Below, in pieces: positions 45,313 to 58,700 of a DNA stretch of 64,000 nucleotides (the stretch's first letter is position 1; every line of letters starts with the position of its first letter). The notes under the pieces were generated by a model that was not told the DNA's origin, searched no databases, and saw only the letters and a program-made list of their open reading frames with translations. The stretch covers positions 7,707,584 to 7,771,583 of the forward strand of contig NW_006921532.1 in the NCBI RefSeq assembly GCF_000340215.1. Direction: 5' to 3'. The position numbers and the translations under genes are program-made. Source of the DNA: Pseudocercospora fijiensis CIRAD86. Lineage: Eukaryota > Ascomycota > Dothideomycetes > Mycosphaerellales > Mycosphaerellaceae.

Positions 45313-47303
45313 GCGTATAGTCTCTATAATATTTAATCGTATAGTTAAATAAGTAGATATAGGCCGGTTAACTAAGTAGATAGCGCTTAAATGAGATTAA
45401 ATAGCGAGCGACTAGCGCACTACTAAATAAACAGATAGCCTATTATATATAATAGCGTATAATCTAGGTTTATTACTTTGTCGACTTTGCTAGACTAGCG
45501 TCGAGAATAATAGGATTCTATTACACTATTATTGTTCTATATACTTAGAATAACAAAATTGCTATATAGTACTAACCTCTCTTTATCCGGAAGCTATACT
45601 ATACTATTAGAGATAGAGCCTCGTAGTATAGGTAGAAATCTCGACCTATAAGGTCGGAAATTAGCATCTCGGAAGAGGCGTTCTCTACTACTATATATAG
45701 CGATCTATATTTACTCGGAGCTATAGAACACCGCTAGATATTCTACTATACTGTCTACTTAATATATAGATTACTATAGCTCTTAACCCTTATATATACT
45801 ATAGGGTTATCGAGGACGATAACGAGGTAGACTAACTTTACTTAATAGGCCCTAAATTCTTTATATAGTTAACTACTTAAGTAACGAAATTATTACGTAG
45901 TTATATAAGCTAGAAGGACTACAATTAATTAAATAAAGACGTTGTTACTTATTTATATACTTATATAATTATTTATGTAATTCAATATTGCGGAGACTAT
46001 TTCTATAATCGTAGTATTATATACCTAATCTAAGAATATTACCTTTAAGTAGCGTCGGGTTCTCTTCCTCTATCGATACTTTACGTAGAGTAGCCGTACC
46101 CTCTTCTGTTACTAGTAGCTCGCGTTTCTTCGCTATACTTAGTCGCTATAGTACGACGAGCGTAATATCGTTATCGTACGCCTCCTCCCCCTCTAGAAGT
46201 TCGATTAGAGTTATATCTACTATATCGTTCGCTAGGTAGGCGATACTATAGCGCTACTAATATATAATCGTTCCTAAGACTTTAACGTTACCTTCGAGGT
46301 TAAATGCCCCGATTCCGATCTCGTACTCTATCTCGCTATATAGTAGTTTAAGGTTATAGCAAAGCGCCTTAATATCCGCTATCGTAACGTTAAAGTCCGG
46401 TAGATAGTAATAAACTAAGAAGCGATACTATATCGATAGCTAAGTTTTCTTATCGAGTCTATACCGAGTATAACGCTTAAGGCTAAATATACCTTTAGTC
46501 TTATTACCTAGATCGGTAATAATCTAATATAAATACTAGTACTTCCTATAATCCGGCGACCGTAGCTACGCCGCGCGAGAAACTAGAACATTATATATAA
46601 AACCGCCGTATATAAGTACGACCGATATTAAGCAAAATCTAGTATATACCGCTAATCTATCTATACTTTACTATACGTCTTTTAACTACCGCCGATCCTT
46701 ATCTCGTATATACTAGAGCCTAGAACGTAAGGTCTATATAAACCGGAAATATACGAGGGCGATATCGTAGAGTCGTAGAGGTACTAACGCCGAGCTACGA
46801 TATCCGAAGAATGCATTATAATAACTTAAGTAGAGGTTATCTACGATATACTTAACGAATAGCAATTAGCCGTATATAGATCGCGACTACTGCCTTAGTA
46901 TACTCTCCGAGCTTAAGTTAATATATTCGTCGAGCCTTCTTTAACTACGTTCTCTATCGTATAGGTAAAGGTTATTCCCGAGACTATATAGCGGTCTAAA
47001 TACGGCTAACAATTGTACTATCGTACTAGGCCTACTATTATTATAGCTACTCGTATCGATTAATATCTTATAAGACGTCTTCTATAGTATATTCTCGGGC
47101 GTCGGCGCTAGCCGCTTAGGATAATAAGGTAGCAAGCAACTACCCTATATAATCGAGAGTATACGGATATATATCGTTAAACTCCGTACTAGTAATAACG
47201 AGAAGTAGCGTTTACGCTTCTCGATAGGTAAAGGAGGATCCGACTTCGTTTTAATTACGACCTCGCTAAACCGTAGACTAGGCCGTATACTCGCTATTAC
47301 TAT
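45313..47303. other. RIP-degraded sequence with an unidentified minus-strand coding relic
   Basis: The part 46020-47010 reads on the minus strand as a fairly continuous protein-like frame (RRLDEYINLSSESILR; DKTKGIF-type and YRFLVYYYLPDFNVTIADIK segments) with scattered TAG codons. The family is not recognised. The part 45313-46020 shows no relic I can support. Confidence 0.4.
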
Positions 47304-47575
47304 TAGACCCCGTAGTAGTTCGGTTTCCGAACTACTAAACGTATATAGTTTGGTTTCTTAGCGGCGAACTAGCTCCCTAGTTCTAGTTTAGTTTTTTCGA
47401 ACTATATAGATTCCTAGTTTAAACTAGAGACTGTATTAGTTTTACTATAAAGACACTCTTATTCGACTGCCGGCTACGATTGCCGGCTATAATAGTAACT
47501 CTATTACATTTACTACGCTCTTTTACCGTTACTAGGGCGTAGTTACCGTTGCTAGGGCGTAGTTGCCGTTACTAG

Positions 47576-47854
47576 TAAAGGACGGAAACTAACACCACTA
47601 CTACTACTTGTAGCAATAGTATAGGCTACCGAGGGTAACATAACCTATAGCAATATAGGCAGCTATGTTTAGCAAGATAGGATAACGAGACTGTCGCTTA
47701 GGCTAATAACTAGAGCCCTGCAATATAGGCATTATAGAAGTGTAATATAAACAATGTGCTATACGAGGTTAATGCCCTATCTATAATATAGAAGGAGGCC
47801 TCTTATATAGGCTCAAAACTAGCCTATAGGTATAGGGCCGGTTACTAGCTAATA
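47576..47854 (-). repeat. LTR of the Gypsy element (3' LTR relative to coding)
   Basis: 279 bp, starting TAAAGGACGG and ending TAGCTAATA. It matches 59576-59854 over its full length with eleven differences. The terminal TA on each side is what RIP would make of TG...CA. Confidence 0.92.
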
Positions 47855-47960
47855 TCCCTCCCTTTCTTCGTGTCTAACTAGATACGCTTTACATTGCGCG
47901 CTTAAAACAAACATATATGCATCCTTAGCGTTCTTAGCTAAGGCTATTTTTAGAACTCCG

Positions 47961-47987
47961 CAATAACACCCCCGGGGTAGCATTAAT
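47961..47987. repeat. 27-bp C-rich near-palindrome, 3' of third frame
   Basis: Form: AATAACACCCCCGGGG then TAGCATTAA. One of five copies in the element, here between the end of the third frame and the LTR. Confidence 0.88.
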
Positions 47988-48043
47988 CCTAGATACTATA
48001 ATTATACAAAAACAACTTCCTAAGCAACACTATATAGACCTAC

Positions 48044-50779
48044 TATTGCTTTAACGCGCCGTAATCCTTACTAGTAATAACCTTATCTGCTAGTCGGTTC
48101 TCGAAATCTCCTCCGTATACGTTAAAGCTATTAGCACCGAAGTACTGTCCCTTATAGAAAGCTTAATTAACGAGGAGGTTAGTAGCCTTTTCCTTCGTAG
48201 CATTCTCCTAATTGTATAGATATTCCTTAAGTCCCTCGTTATTAAGCTAGAGGATCTGTTTAACTTCGTTCTAAACAACGTAACTTAACTAAGGAATCCT
48301 ACTAACTAGGGCGTCGGAGATGCAACTAAGGCCTTCGACTAAGATAGCGGTAGGGAAGGGGAACGGTACGAAAGTGTTCGAACCTAGAAGGGCGGTTAGA
48401 TTACGGTACGCCTTAGTAACCTCGGCGACGGTTAAGTTATCGTAACCCTTAATCTTAGTGCCGTTAATAACGCGAGAGTAGCCTAGGTTAATTAATATAC
48501 GGTTGCTCTTAGTCTTTAGATTACTATATAGTAGGTATAGCATCTAAATAGAGACTTCGCACTCCTTTAGAGAGTTAAGGATCTACTCCGCCTTACGCCC
48601 CTTACTATTAGGCTAACTATCGAATATATAGTCGAGGTCGTCGTCGGTAAGGTGCTTGTTAGTAAGCTTACCGATCTTGCTTAGTAGGACTAGGCTACGA
48701 GCCTTAAGCTTCTTAACCTAGTTCGTAAAGACCTCGGGCTAATATATGCCTTCGATAATAGTAGAGCAACTAGTCTTATCCTTAGACATAAGACAGACCT
48801 TAATACGTAGGTAACTAGCACCCTCGCTAGCTGCGAGCTTAACTATATCTTATCCGAGACGAGTAGACTCCTTAGAAGGATAGTTGTTATAAGTACCGCT
48901 AACCTTAAAGAACTTAGTAGGCTTAGGGACAGAGATAAGCTCGTATACGTAATTAGGTCGAAGGGCGACAGCTAAGAGCTATAGGGCAGGGTGCTAGCGG
49001 ACGATTTAGTTGCTTATACTATAAGTTTAAAGGGCATTACGGCCTTCCTGCTTAGACTTAGACATCGCACGCATATACTAAAGGTATATTTTAAACTCCT
49101 CCTATATTAGGTCGATAAGGAAAGGAAGATATACTCTACGAGGCTCTTATAACTAGCTAAAGACTTAAGGGAAGATAGCATTGCTAGTCTAGCGAAAGCG
49201 GTCGAAGGAAGTGCCTTAGCTAAGGATGCCGGTAACGAACTTGCTCTAGCGATCCGTTAGCGTAAGGGCGCGAGTAACAGTACTAGTAGGGTTAAACGCG
49301 TAGAGTCCTAGAGATATCGGGGCGGCAATAGGGCGTCTAGGAAACTAGTCCGTATAGGCCTAATTAGCCTTAAAGGTAGCGAAGGCGTCTTAATTAGGAA
49401 CCTCGCGACTAATCTTTAATAGGCGGCCGACGAGGACAATCGCCTTAGTACTAGTATAGAGACTACAGACCTTAGCGGCCTTCTTAATATAGTTAGCATA
49501 TATAGAGAACGGCTCTTCTCCTAGCTTGCTAAGGTCGTCGAGCTATTAATAGATAGATAGGGCGGTAGGAGCTTCGCCTATATCGGCTTTAGGAACTATA
49601 TCGATTTTAGTAATAAGGTGCGCAATAGAGTCGCCCTTATAAGAACTATAGATGTTCTTAGTTAATAGGATCGGCGAGAGCCCTCTATCTCTACGCTCGC
49701 TAAAGGAGCCTTCGGAGGAGACATCTTCTAGTAGTATATCTAGCATATTAACATCTGAGTTACTATAGTTAGTACTATAGTTAGCCCTAGAAGGGGCGCT
49801 ATACTTCTTAGTAGCCTTACGGAGGGCCTAGCGAGTATGCAATGCCTTCTTGCGCGCTGCTTCGGCCTTAGCGCGCTCGTCCTTAACTTCTTAAGAGACC
49901 TTGCGGTTGCGGGTCGAGCGACGGTCTTAAGCCTATATCTCCGTAGCGAGCGCGAGACTAGCAGCCGTATCGGCCTCTATTTCTAGGCGAAGAGCCTTGC
50001 GTTTAAGGACATTAACGATAGGAGCCTCTTAACCTTTAATAATAAAACCTATACTATTAATACGATAGCCTTTCTCTTTTAGTAGATCCTTAGTTATCTA
50101 TATATTAAGATCGATCTAGACAATTGTATCGTAGTACCGCTTCTAGTAGGATGTCGTAAAGTCGTTAAGCGCAAAGGACAAGTTAAGTAACTGCTTGCCT
50201 ACCTTCTTGCTAGCGGTAGATATACAATAGATTATAGTACGGGAAAGGTGCTTAGTACCTTAACGACGGACCTTATACTTGTTAACGAACAAAGAGACCT
50301 GCTTTGCACGCTCTTATCTACCGTAGGCGAAGTTAACAAGGCTCTTAGGAAGACTACTTAGTCCTCCCTAATATTCGAAGGCCTAGTCGAGGGTCTTAAA
50401 GTGTAAGCGAATCTAGGTACCGGCCGTCTCGAGGCTATAGACGATAGGAAAGGCTTGTTCGATATCTATATCGTTAAGGACCTTACGCTTAAAGACACGC
50501 TTACCGATAGACTAACGTAAGTTGTTTATACCGTACGTAACTAAGATAGCAGCCTTCTTAATATTCCTATTAATAACGCGTAGTAGGGTGCGAGCGTTCT
50601 AGATCTTCTCTTAAGGGTCTTTAAGGGCGGTAACGATCTAGAAGCAGTGCTCGAGGCTAGTTATAGTAGCTAAGGCGCTATCGGAGGGGGCTTCGATCGG
50701 GACTAGTACGCCTAGGTTTAGGGCTCGTAGGTTGCTACTACTACTAGTACCTAGCGGATTTAGGGCGCCGGAAGACATC
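48044..50779 (-). pseudogene. Third coding frame of the Gypsy element, unknown function
   Basis: The minus-strand translation starts MSSGALNPLGTSSSSNLR at 50779 and runs about 910 codons to TAG near 48044, with about 35 internal stops, nearly all TAG. It includes KQLLNLSFALNDFTTSY, a charged segment with RKALRLEIEADTAASLALA, and a C-terminal part with YSRVINGTKIKGYDNLTVAEV. I recognise no domain: no transmembrane pattern as in env-like genes and no zinc knuckle. It lies downstream of pol, in the same orientation, bordered by palindromes on both sides. It could be an additional structural gene of this lineage or a captured host gene. Confidence 0.55.
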
Positions 50780-51200
50780 TTAGTCGACCGGAGCGGAAAG
50801 GAGTTAGTAACGAGCTTGCAAAAACGTTCGTAGCTTGTTAATAATAATTAAAGGGTTTAGATAGAAGGAGGGGGAGGGGTAGGCGGTAGTAAGTTAGTTA
50901 GTATTCGAGTAGAAGAAAGAGCTTAGAAGGCTCGCCTTAAATAGGGTACGAAGGTAGCGTAGTCCGTATGTTCCGGTAAAGCAAACGGATAACGATTACA
51001 TATAGACCCTAAAAAGTAAAGCTATATACGAGACTCCTTTATTAGTAGGGCGGCTAAAGTTTAATAATCGATCTAGCTAATTGCTAGTAGCGACTACGCG
51101 CCTTTATTAACCTCTAGCTTTCGTAGATTCCCGCGTACTCGAAATGTAACTAGTTAGTTCGAGTACCTAGTAGTAATCTATAGTAGTAAGGCTAGCGGGA

Positions 51201-51227
51201 CTAATAACACCCCCGGGATAGCATTAG
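51201..51227. repeat. 27-bp C-rich near-palindrome, 5' of third frame
   Basis: Form: CTAATAACACCCCCGGGATA then GCATTAG. It lies about 420 bp upstream of the third frame's Met. Confidence 0.88.
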
Positions 51228-51925
51228 CTTTTCTCTAGGGATGCTCGGCAACTAGGAGTAAATCGCCTAGGCCTAGCGTAGCTTATATTAGCCTATAGCA
51301 CTATCGTTGTAGATATAGTATTACCTTTTATAGCAGTAGGCATGTAAACGTAGCCCGTGCGTTCTTCTTTCTTCTAGATACTAAGCTTAGCGGCCTAAGG
51401 TCCCTATTCTTAGAGGCTATAGGCCTAGGTTGCTATGTCTATCTAAGAGCTAGGAAGGGAGAGGGATCCTCCCTTTCTTAGTGTCCTATATAGCTAGTAC
51501 TAATTAGGGCAGGAACATCCTCTAGTAGAGTATCTTATTATCGTTATTACTTAAGGAAGGTTGCTAGAGTCTAGGAATCTAGAGGGAAGTAGTCCTAGAA
51601 GGGTAGAGGGGTTAGGTTCGGCTATCTTCCTAATGCTACCCCCGGGGTATTATTAGGAAAACACGCCTCGTATAGTTCTATCTAAGGAAACAAGAGCGAA
51701 GGAATAAAGTTATAGCAACATTAATCGAAGGTAAAGGCAAAAGCAAAAGACAACAATAGGATAAACTAAAAGCAACAAACGAGAGCATAAATATTAGTAG
51801 GAATAGATAATAGGTAAGGACTAAAGGTATAGGGCGGTACTGCATTAACAGCGCGGAGAACAATCGACAAGAGTAAGGAAGCAACGTAGTAGAGGCAGGT
51901 AGAGGCAAGGAAGAGTAAGCAATTA
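51228..51925. other. Spacer between pol and the third frame
   Basis: About 700 bp, including an inverted copy of the palindrome at 51630-51656. A 76-codon minus-strand frame (51678-51908) of hydrophobic character crosses it; it has no recognisable domain and I do not call it a gene. Confidence 0.45.
51630..51656. repeat. 27-bp C-rich near-palindrome, 3' of pol, opposite orientation
   Basis: Form: CTAATGCTACCCCCGGGG then TATTATTAG, the reverse-complement orientation of the other copies. Confidence 0.88.
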
Positions 51926-51929
51926 TTTA

Positions 51930-54900
51930 GTCTCGGGATCTAGCTATAATTCTAGGCGGTCTTCGTCGCTAGACTAGTTAGGTTCCTCGGAGTTAGAGTT
52001 AGATAGCTAGAAGTCTAGTTTACTATTAGAATCGGAATCAATATCGGAAACGCTCTATATATAGTTAATCCGTATATAACCCTCCCTCTATTCTTAAGTT
52101 ATTCCTAATAGCTTACTAAGACGAACCTAGGGATAGGCATAGTTCTTAGGCAGAATAGGATCTATAATAGCGGTAGGATCCTCCTCCCGATAGGCATCTA
52201 AGGACGGTAGAGGGTCTATAAAGGCACTAACTTCCTCCTCCGTCGGCGGAGAGCGGGCAGGTTCGCGTAACTTAACGATCTTCTTTAGATTAGCCCGAGG
52301 GTAAGAGTGCTTTAAGGTAGCACTATCTAGCTCCTAAAGAAGGTATATAGAACCCGAGTAAAGGACCTCCTTTACTCTATAAGGACCCTTCTACTTAAAG
52401 GCTAGCTTATAGGAGTAACTATACTCTAGTTCGGACCGGTATAGAAGGACTATATCGCTAACCTTTAGAGGCTCCTAATTAACAGCATTATAGTTATTAA
52501 AATACTACTTCGCCTCTTCCCGAAGCCGACGTTATCGAGCAAGACCCTCTTAAGAAGTCGTAGTTATATCCTTAAGAGCCTTAGCCCGTAGGGTAAGAAG
52601 GTCTGCCCTAGTACGAATAGACCCCTAATCGTAAACGCCGTACGTGCGATAGGACAATTTAATAGGAAGAACGGCGTCCCTCCTAATTATAAGTTCCGCT
52701 AGTGTAAGTCTAGTCGTATCGATAATAGTAGTTCGGTCCGCCTAGAGAAGGGCTAGGACGCGGGTAGAAATAGGAACTAATCTATCGCTACTATTAGTTA
52801 TCTTAGACAGGGCATTAATTAACGACCGATAGCCGCGCTTAATAATAGCATTCGACTAGGGATAGTACGGGGAGATGCGAACGTTCTTAGCCCCGTACGA
52901 AACAAGTAGCGCTTAAACCTCCTTAGCTATATTATTCGTAGCGTTGTCTAAGATAACCTCGTAAGGTGTTCCCTAGCGGTAAAACAGATCCTTAAATAGG
53001 AAGGTAGCTATATTACGGGCATTAATAGTACCGCAACCCTTATAGAAATGATAGGCCTCCGGCTATCGAGAAAGACCCTCCCGAATAATATACAAGCTAT
53101 TATTGCGGCTAAGATAGACCCTATCGCTATACTACCGCTCCCTAACTAACTAGGTAGCAGGGATACGTAGTTCTCCTAGACGTCGGTAGCTATTCCTAAA
53201 GTTGCACTTAGGACAGCTCTTATAGTAGCGGGAGACATTAGCCTATACGCCGTCCTACTAGTAGCGACGACGAAGGACATCGAAGGTGCCCTCCGCCGCC
53301 TAGTAGCCGAGCTTATCGTAAACGGAGCGAAGGATTTCTTATCGGGCTACTAGATCGTTAATAATACGCTAGAGCGGTGCATTAATTATAGCCTGTCGCT
53401 AAAGGATACGATCTTTAATAAGGAACCTCCGAGAATAGCGAATAATACGATAGTATTAACTCCTTAATAGACTAGGAGCTCTCTTTATATAGGTAAGGAA
53501 GTAGGCGATATTATAGGAGTCGTCGGAGTAGACCCTATTAAGGATATTATCCCTACCTAGTTCGCCCGCCTTAGCGTCGTCCTAGTCCTCGCCGTTAGTA
53601 GTAGGGTCTTCGTTAGGCTAGTTACTAGGTTAGTCGTCGGCAGTAGACCTAGTAATTACCGGTATAGCGTTAATATAGAAGGCAGTAAAGAAGGTACGGT
53701 TAATAACCGCGTCGACATCCTCTTCTTCTATTATCTCGGCGATGTCTTCTTCTATAGCAGGCCTTCTAGAAAGGCTATCCGGTCTAGTATGCTTCTTACT
53801 AGGGACATAGAAGACGTCGAAATTAAACAAATAGATCTAGGCAACCTACCGAGCTATCGTAGAGTTAGGCAGGTCGGAGGCTATACGGTTAAGTTAATAG
53901 ACTAGCGTCTAAGCGTCGACTTCTAGGCGAAAGAATACTCTAAAGAGCTAAGGTCGGAACTTCTTAAGAGCCTTATAGACACTAAGGCACTCTCGCTTGC
54001 TAGTATCGTATCGGGCCTCGATAGGTTTCTATAGACCGGACTCGTACTAGACAGGGTAACGTAAGGAGGGCTCCTTACGATTATACTGTATTAGTATCTC
54101 GCTATAGCTTTCCCCGCTCGAGTCGATAGCAACAATTAGTAGACCTGCGCCTTCCGAGTAGTTAATAGAGGTAAGCGTAGGCGCGCTAACAAGTGCCTTA
54201 GTAACCTTGTCCTTAGCGGCTTAGTAAACGGAGGTCTATTTAAACTCTATATCCTTCTTAAGCAAGGCGTATAGAGGCTTGTATACTAACGCAAAGTTTT
54301 CGACCTAAATACGGAAGTAGGAGACTACTCTAAGCTAGATCCGGACATCTTTCTAGTAGGTAGGGTCGGGCTAGGACACAATCTTTAGGACCTGTACATT
54401 GTTAGGATAGCGGCCGTTCTTATTAGTTACAAACCCGACAATATTTATTCGTTTATATAGGAGCTGAAGCTTCTCCCTATATACCGTTAGGTTAGCTCGC
54501 TCTAGGTCGTAGAGGACACTATCGAGGTTCTAAATATATTCGAGAAAGAACCTACGGATGCTAGGCTCTACTTCTTTATTATCGTACCTAGTTTTAGGGC
54601 CCTTAATGCCGATGTCGTTAAGGAAAGGCATCGCTATATAGGAGATATAGGCCGTAAGGACTTAGTTTATAATACGAACGAACTAGGCTACGGAGTTAGT
54701 TGCCCCTTATAGAAGGGTAGTTTGTCTATATAGCCTAAGAGGTGTCTCGAAACTAGTAAGGTCGCGGCTATTAGGATAGAGAGGGATCTAGTCGTAGCCC
54801 GAGAAAACATTAACTAGTAAGGCTACAATATAGTTAGCAAAAGCTTCCGAGAACCTATTAGTCTCCGGAGGGAGGTTAGCATCTCTAATCGTAACTACGT

Positions 54901-55620
54901 TAAACTTTTGTATAGCGTTAATTAGACGGTACTTCTTTAGTTCCCTAGGAGCTGTCTTCTTCTAAACTAGGAAGTATAGGTTGCGATACGAGGCATAGGA
55001 AGGCTCTAAGGTGCTAGCCTTTATACGCTGCCGTATTATATCCTTAACTATATCTCTTAGGCTTAGGTTTAGCTTAAACCCTAGGTAAGCCTAAGGCTTA
55101 TACTCGATCGTTCGGATCCTCTATAGAGGGGCAACCTCCGGGTTAATCCTACCTAGATACGTAAAGTTATATACTAATACGGCTTCGCGGTTGTATAGAA
55201 GCTCGTATAGCAAATCCAGTTCGAGATCCGAAAGCTCGATGCTAGGTTTAATGTTCGCTAGTCTCTCCGGCGTTAGCCTCGATCCCCTAGGAATAGCGGA
55301 GAACTTTTTTGTAATATACCTCTAGTCGTATAGACTATCCCTAGGTGTTAACATCGCTTCGCGGTTAAGGCACTTTTGTCGCTAGTTAGGATTTCCGCTA
55401 GGATTAGACCTATCGGTTATATATACGCTGCCTTTTACGGGCTTAATCTTGTTAGCTACCCTCTTATATAGGGTATATATACTAACTGCTCGTAATACCC
55501 GAGCTCTCTCTCTTTAACGTTAGGCCCGGAGATTAGCGTAATAGAATAGCGCGTAAACTTTATTAGAAGTCTCCTTAAGTCGGTAGGTATATAGCTAGTA
55601 ATCCTAATTTATAATTCCGG
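51930..55620 (-). pseudogene. Gypsy pol relic: reverse transcriptase, RNase H, integrase
   Basis: Minus-strand translation. Reverse transcriptase (about 55000-54400) has INAIQKFNVVTIRDA, then YRQTTLL.GATNSVA, then MPFLNDIGIKGPK at about 54634-54596, the active-site DD region with its first Asp changed to Asn. RNase H follows, ending YVPSKKHTRPDSLSRRP (about 53800-53760). Integrase (about 53560-52430) has the CPKCNFRNS zinc-binding part, the catalytic LDNATNNIAKEV (about 52960-52925; family TDNGxEN) and ISPYYP.SNAIIKRGYRSL. TAG codons at former Gln and Trp positions are frequent. No chromodomain was seen at its end, unlike the fragment at 36.6 kb. Confidence 0.9.
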
Positions 55621-55636
55621 CGAAAACGTTAGATTC

Positions 55637-55663
55637 CTAATAACACCCCCGGGGTAGCATTAG
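55637..55663. repeat. 27-bp C-rich near-palindrome between gag and pol
   Basis: Form: CTAATAACACCCCCGGGG then TAGCATTAG. It separates the end of the gag relic (about 55750) from the start of pol. Confidence 0.9.
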
Positions 55664-55749
55664 CTCGGCGTTCTAATTAGTTAGTTCGGATTCGGGCTCG
55701 GGTAGATCCGCTTCCGGCGGCGATGCCTATATTAGCATTATTACTAAGA

Positions 55750-58700
55750 TTTGTATACTAGGTAATCGTTATACTATTATGCTCGCTGTCGCTTTAAGTA
55801 TTCGTCTCTTTAGTATAGAGCCTAGAAACTAGCCTTGTCGTACGGAGCGGCGCACCTCTAGATATAACCTATTTAAGCTACATTGACTTATAGCGTAGAT
55901 TGCCGGTCTTACAACCGCGCTATAGCGTTTCCCGAAGAGCGTTTAGAAGCAGCAAGGATATCCTCGTAGGACTTGTAGCTAGTGTTTCCGACATAACTAG
56001 TAAATACGACTCGGTTGCCCTTCTAGTTAGCGATAGTTCCTTCCTAGGAGCTATCGTCGCAGTTGCGCTAGATACCCCGGGTTATACGAGACTATAGTCG
56101 ACCTAGAATAATTAGCGTGTTTAGGTTAGCGGCAATCTAGAAGGTAAAGGAAAAGCATATGCCGAAAGCGTCTACTATAACATTATAGTAGGCACCTACT
56201 AGCGCAACCTCCCTATTTACTCCCTATATACTAAGGGAAATATCTCTGTTTATTAGTAGTCGGAGCTGTTTAGCCTAGCGCTTACTTATAATAAGTAACT
56301 CTAAACTATTATTAAGCATTGCTAGCAACTACTAACTATAGCTTCCGATAGTAACTTAGATATAGATAGCGGGAACGACGGTAAAGGAACGGGTAACTAC
56401 GGAAAGGTCTATATTATTAGGGATAGAGTAAAGTTCCTTAGGTCGAGGAGGTCCTACTCGACCGATTTATTAGCTAGTAAATCGGACAGCCTTAATAGAA
56501 ACTGAAACCGAAGTAGGGTCGGTATTATTATCCCCTCGGCCTATCTCCTTAATCCCCTCTTCGTTAGTATTATCGATAGTCTCCTAGCTCTTATAGGTTA
56601 CTAATTCGCCTTCTACTAACTCCTAGGCCCCTAAAAATTTAGGAAGGAACTATAGGGAAGAGACGTCGATATAGTCCTCTCGCCCCTATTTACGTCGAAG
56701 GGCTGCAAGGTCTTTTATAAAGGTAGTATCGTTAGGAATCCGGCTCTAGAACAGGTTAGTAGGCAAGCCGTATACTAGAAGCTCTCCTATAGATACGTTA
56801 GACTTGAGGTCTAGGAACTATAAAGCCTAGAAGAGAGCATTTGCCTTTGTATCGTAGGAGTTAGTAGGCCCGGCACTATACTTCTTTATATACCTATTAA
56901 AGCGAAAGCTCTTTAGGTCGGCTAACTTTCGTTTATAGGCCGGCGGGTTAGCTAGACCTAGGGTGCTACTAATGTCGGTAGCAATATCCTCTATATCGAC
57001 CTCTAGAGTCTCTAGGACGACTAGGCTTCCTATAGGTAGGGTACTAGGTACGGTGCTAGGTATAGTGCTAGATCGGGCAGTACGGTCTATAGCTATCTAG
57101 AGAGTCTTAGTTTTTACGGTTAACTCGCGCTATTGCTTAGCCTTGTCGGCCGCCTTGTTCTTTAGTACCCTAGTAGGGGCTGCCGTACTAGGGCGAGTAG
57201 GGTTCTAAGGGTTCTTGCCCTTACTTTAGGACTAGGTCTAAGACCGTATAGTAGCGTAGACATCTATACTATTCTTAGTAACCGCGTAAACATTAGTAAC
57301 TGCGTCCGGATCCTAAGACACAAAGTTAACTTTAATAGGCTTAGTAGTACTATTACTGCTCCGCTCCTTAACCTATTTTGCCCTAACCTTCTAAGTTTCT
57401 CGTTTAGCAATAGCGGCGAGGGTACTATTCCTAGTATCCTTAAACTCGATCTTACTACTATACTTCTTCTCTAGAAGACTCCTAAGTTAAGGCAGCTTCG
57501 GAGCTCTACGATCCTACTCGAAGTTAATCTTGTCGCCGGTGTCGGTATAGTAGAACCGACTATTTACTTGTATAACGAGCTTCCTCTTAAGAAGCTCTTT
57601 CTAGATAGGGCAGTCTAATTGAATATATTTAAAACCGCCGCATATCTAGCACTTGCTATCTAAGTTAGAATAGATCTTTCGTATAGCGTAGACGTTAACT
57701 AAAGGGGCCTTAGGGTAGTTAGGATCGGAAATCTAGTAGACCGGTAGTATATCCTTTAGTATACTAGTATTAATAACCTCCCTAACTCGCTATAGTACTT
57801 TCGTATTAAGGTTGAGCTAGGCTAGGGATTTAGCTAAGTCCGTAACGTCCTAAGAATGCTTAGTAACGGTAGGAGTTACGGTACTAGGACTACTTTGCGA
57901 TTTAGGAAGAAACTTAGGCCCTTTAGTTCCCGAGGTATCGTTCCTTACCTAGGCTAGGTTATTCCGGTCCTCGCCGTAAATGAACTTCTTTATATCGGCG
58001 GAGCTATTAATATCGTCCTTAATAGCCTCTAGGACCTCTTTGTACTTCCTAAAGGTCTTAGGATTGGCTTCGCTAAGCTTATAGCGACGGAAGACACGCT
58101 TAGCCGTAGACTACGGTAACCCTTTAAGGAGCAGCCTCGTTCTCTAAGAATTCTCGAGGTTCTGCTAGTCGATGCCGTCCGCTAACTTAACAAACTCGCG
58201 GACGTACTCCTTTAGGTCGTTATCTTCGGTACGCCTCTCTATATAGAGGTTCTTAAGCTACGTACGACTGCCTTTAATACGACGGCTATCGCGATCCCGA
58301 TACTCCCTTATAAAGGCCTACTTAAAGACCTCCTAGTCGGCATTAGACTTGTCGTCCTTTTCTAGGTAGCTAACTAGGGTTCTAAGGGTTCGGTAAAGCT
58401 TAGTAATAGTAGTCCTCGTAAGGGACCGGACCTTGTACTAGTCCGACTCCTCTTCGAGTCCGTACTCGGCTAAGTTGTCCTTAAAGCGTTCTACGTACGC
58501 CGTAGCGTTCTACCCTTCGAACAAAGGGTTCCTACTACTTCCTAGCTCTAGTAGGCGACGCCTGTTCTAACGGAGAAGGTTAGTTTGCCCTTAAATCATC
58601 TTTATAACGATATTATAGAGGGCCTCGGGCGTAGAAGGCTCGACAGCCCCTAGTTCGACGGCGCTTATAATAACTAGTCGTCGCCTGATTTCTTCGTTAA

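Noticed and set aside
51678..51908. 76-codon hydrophobic frame between pol and the third frame
   Set aside because: Leu/Ser/Phe-rich product of TAG-poor pyrimidine strand, no start context, no domain.
55900..56097. 65-codon plus-strand frame in the Gypsy element
   Set aside because: It is antisense to the gag relic and has no independent support.
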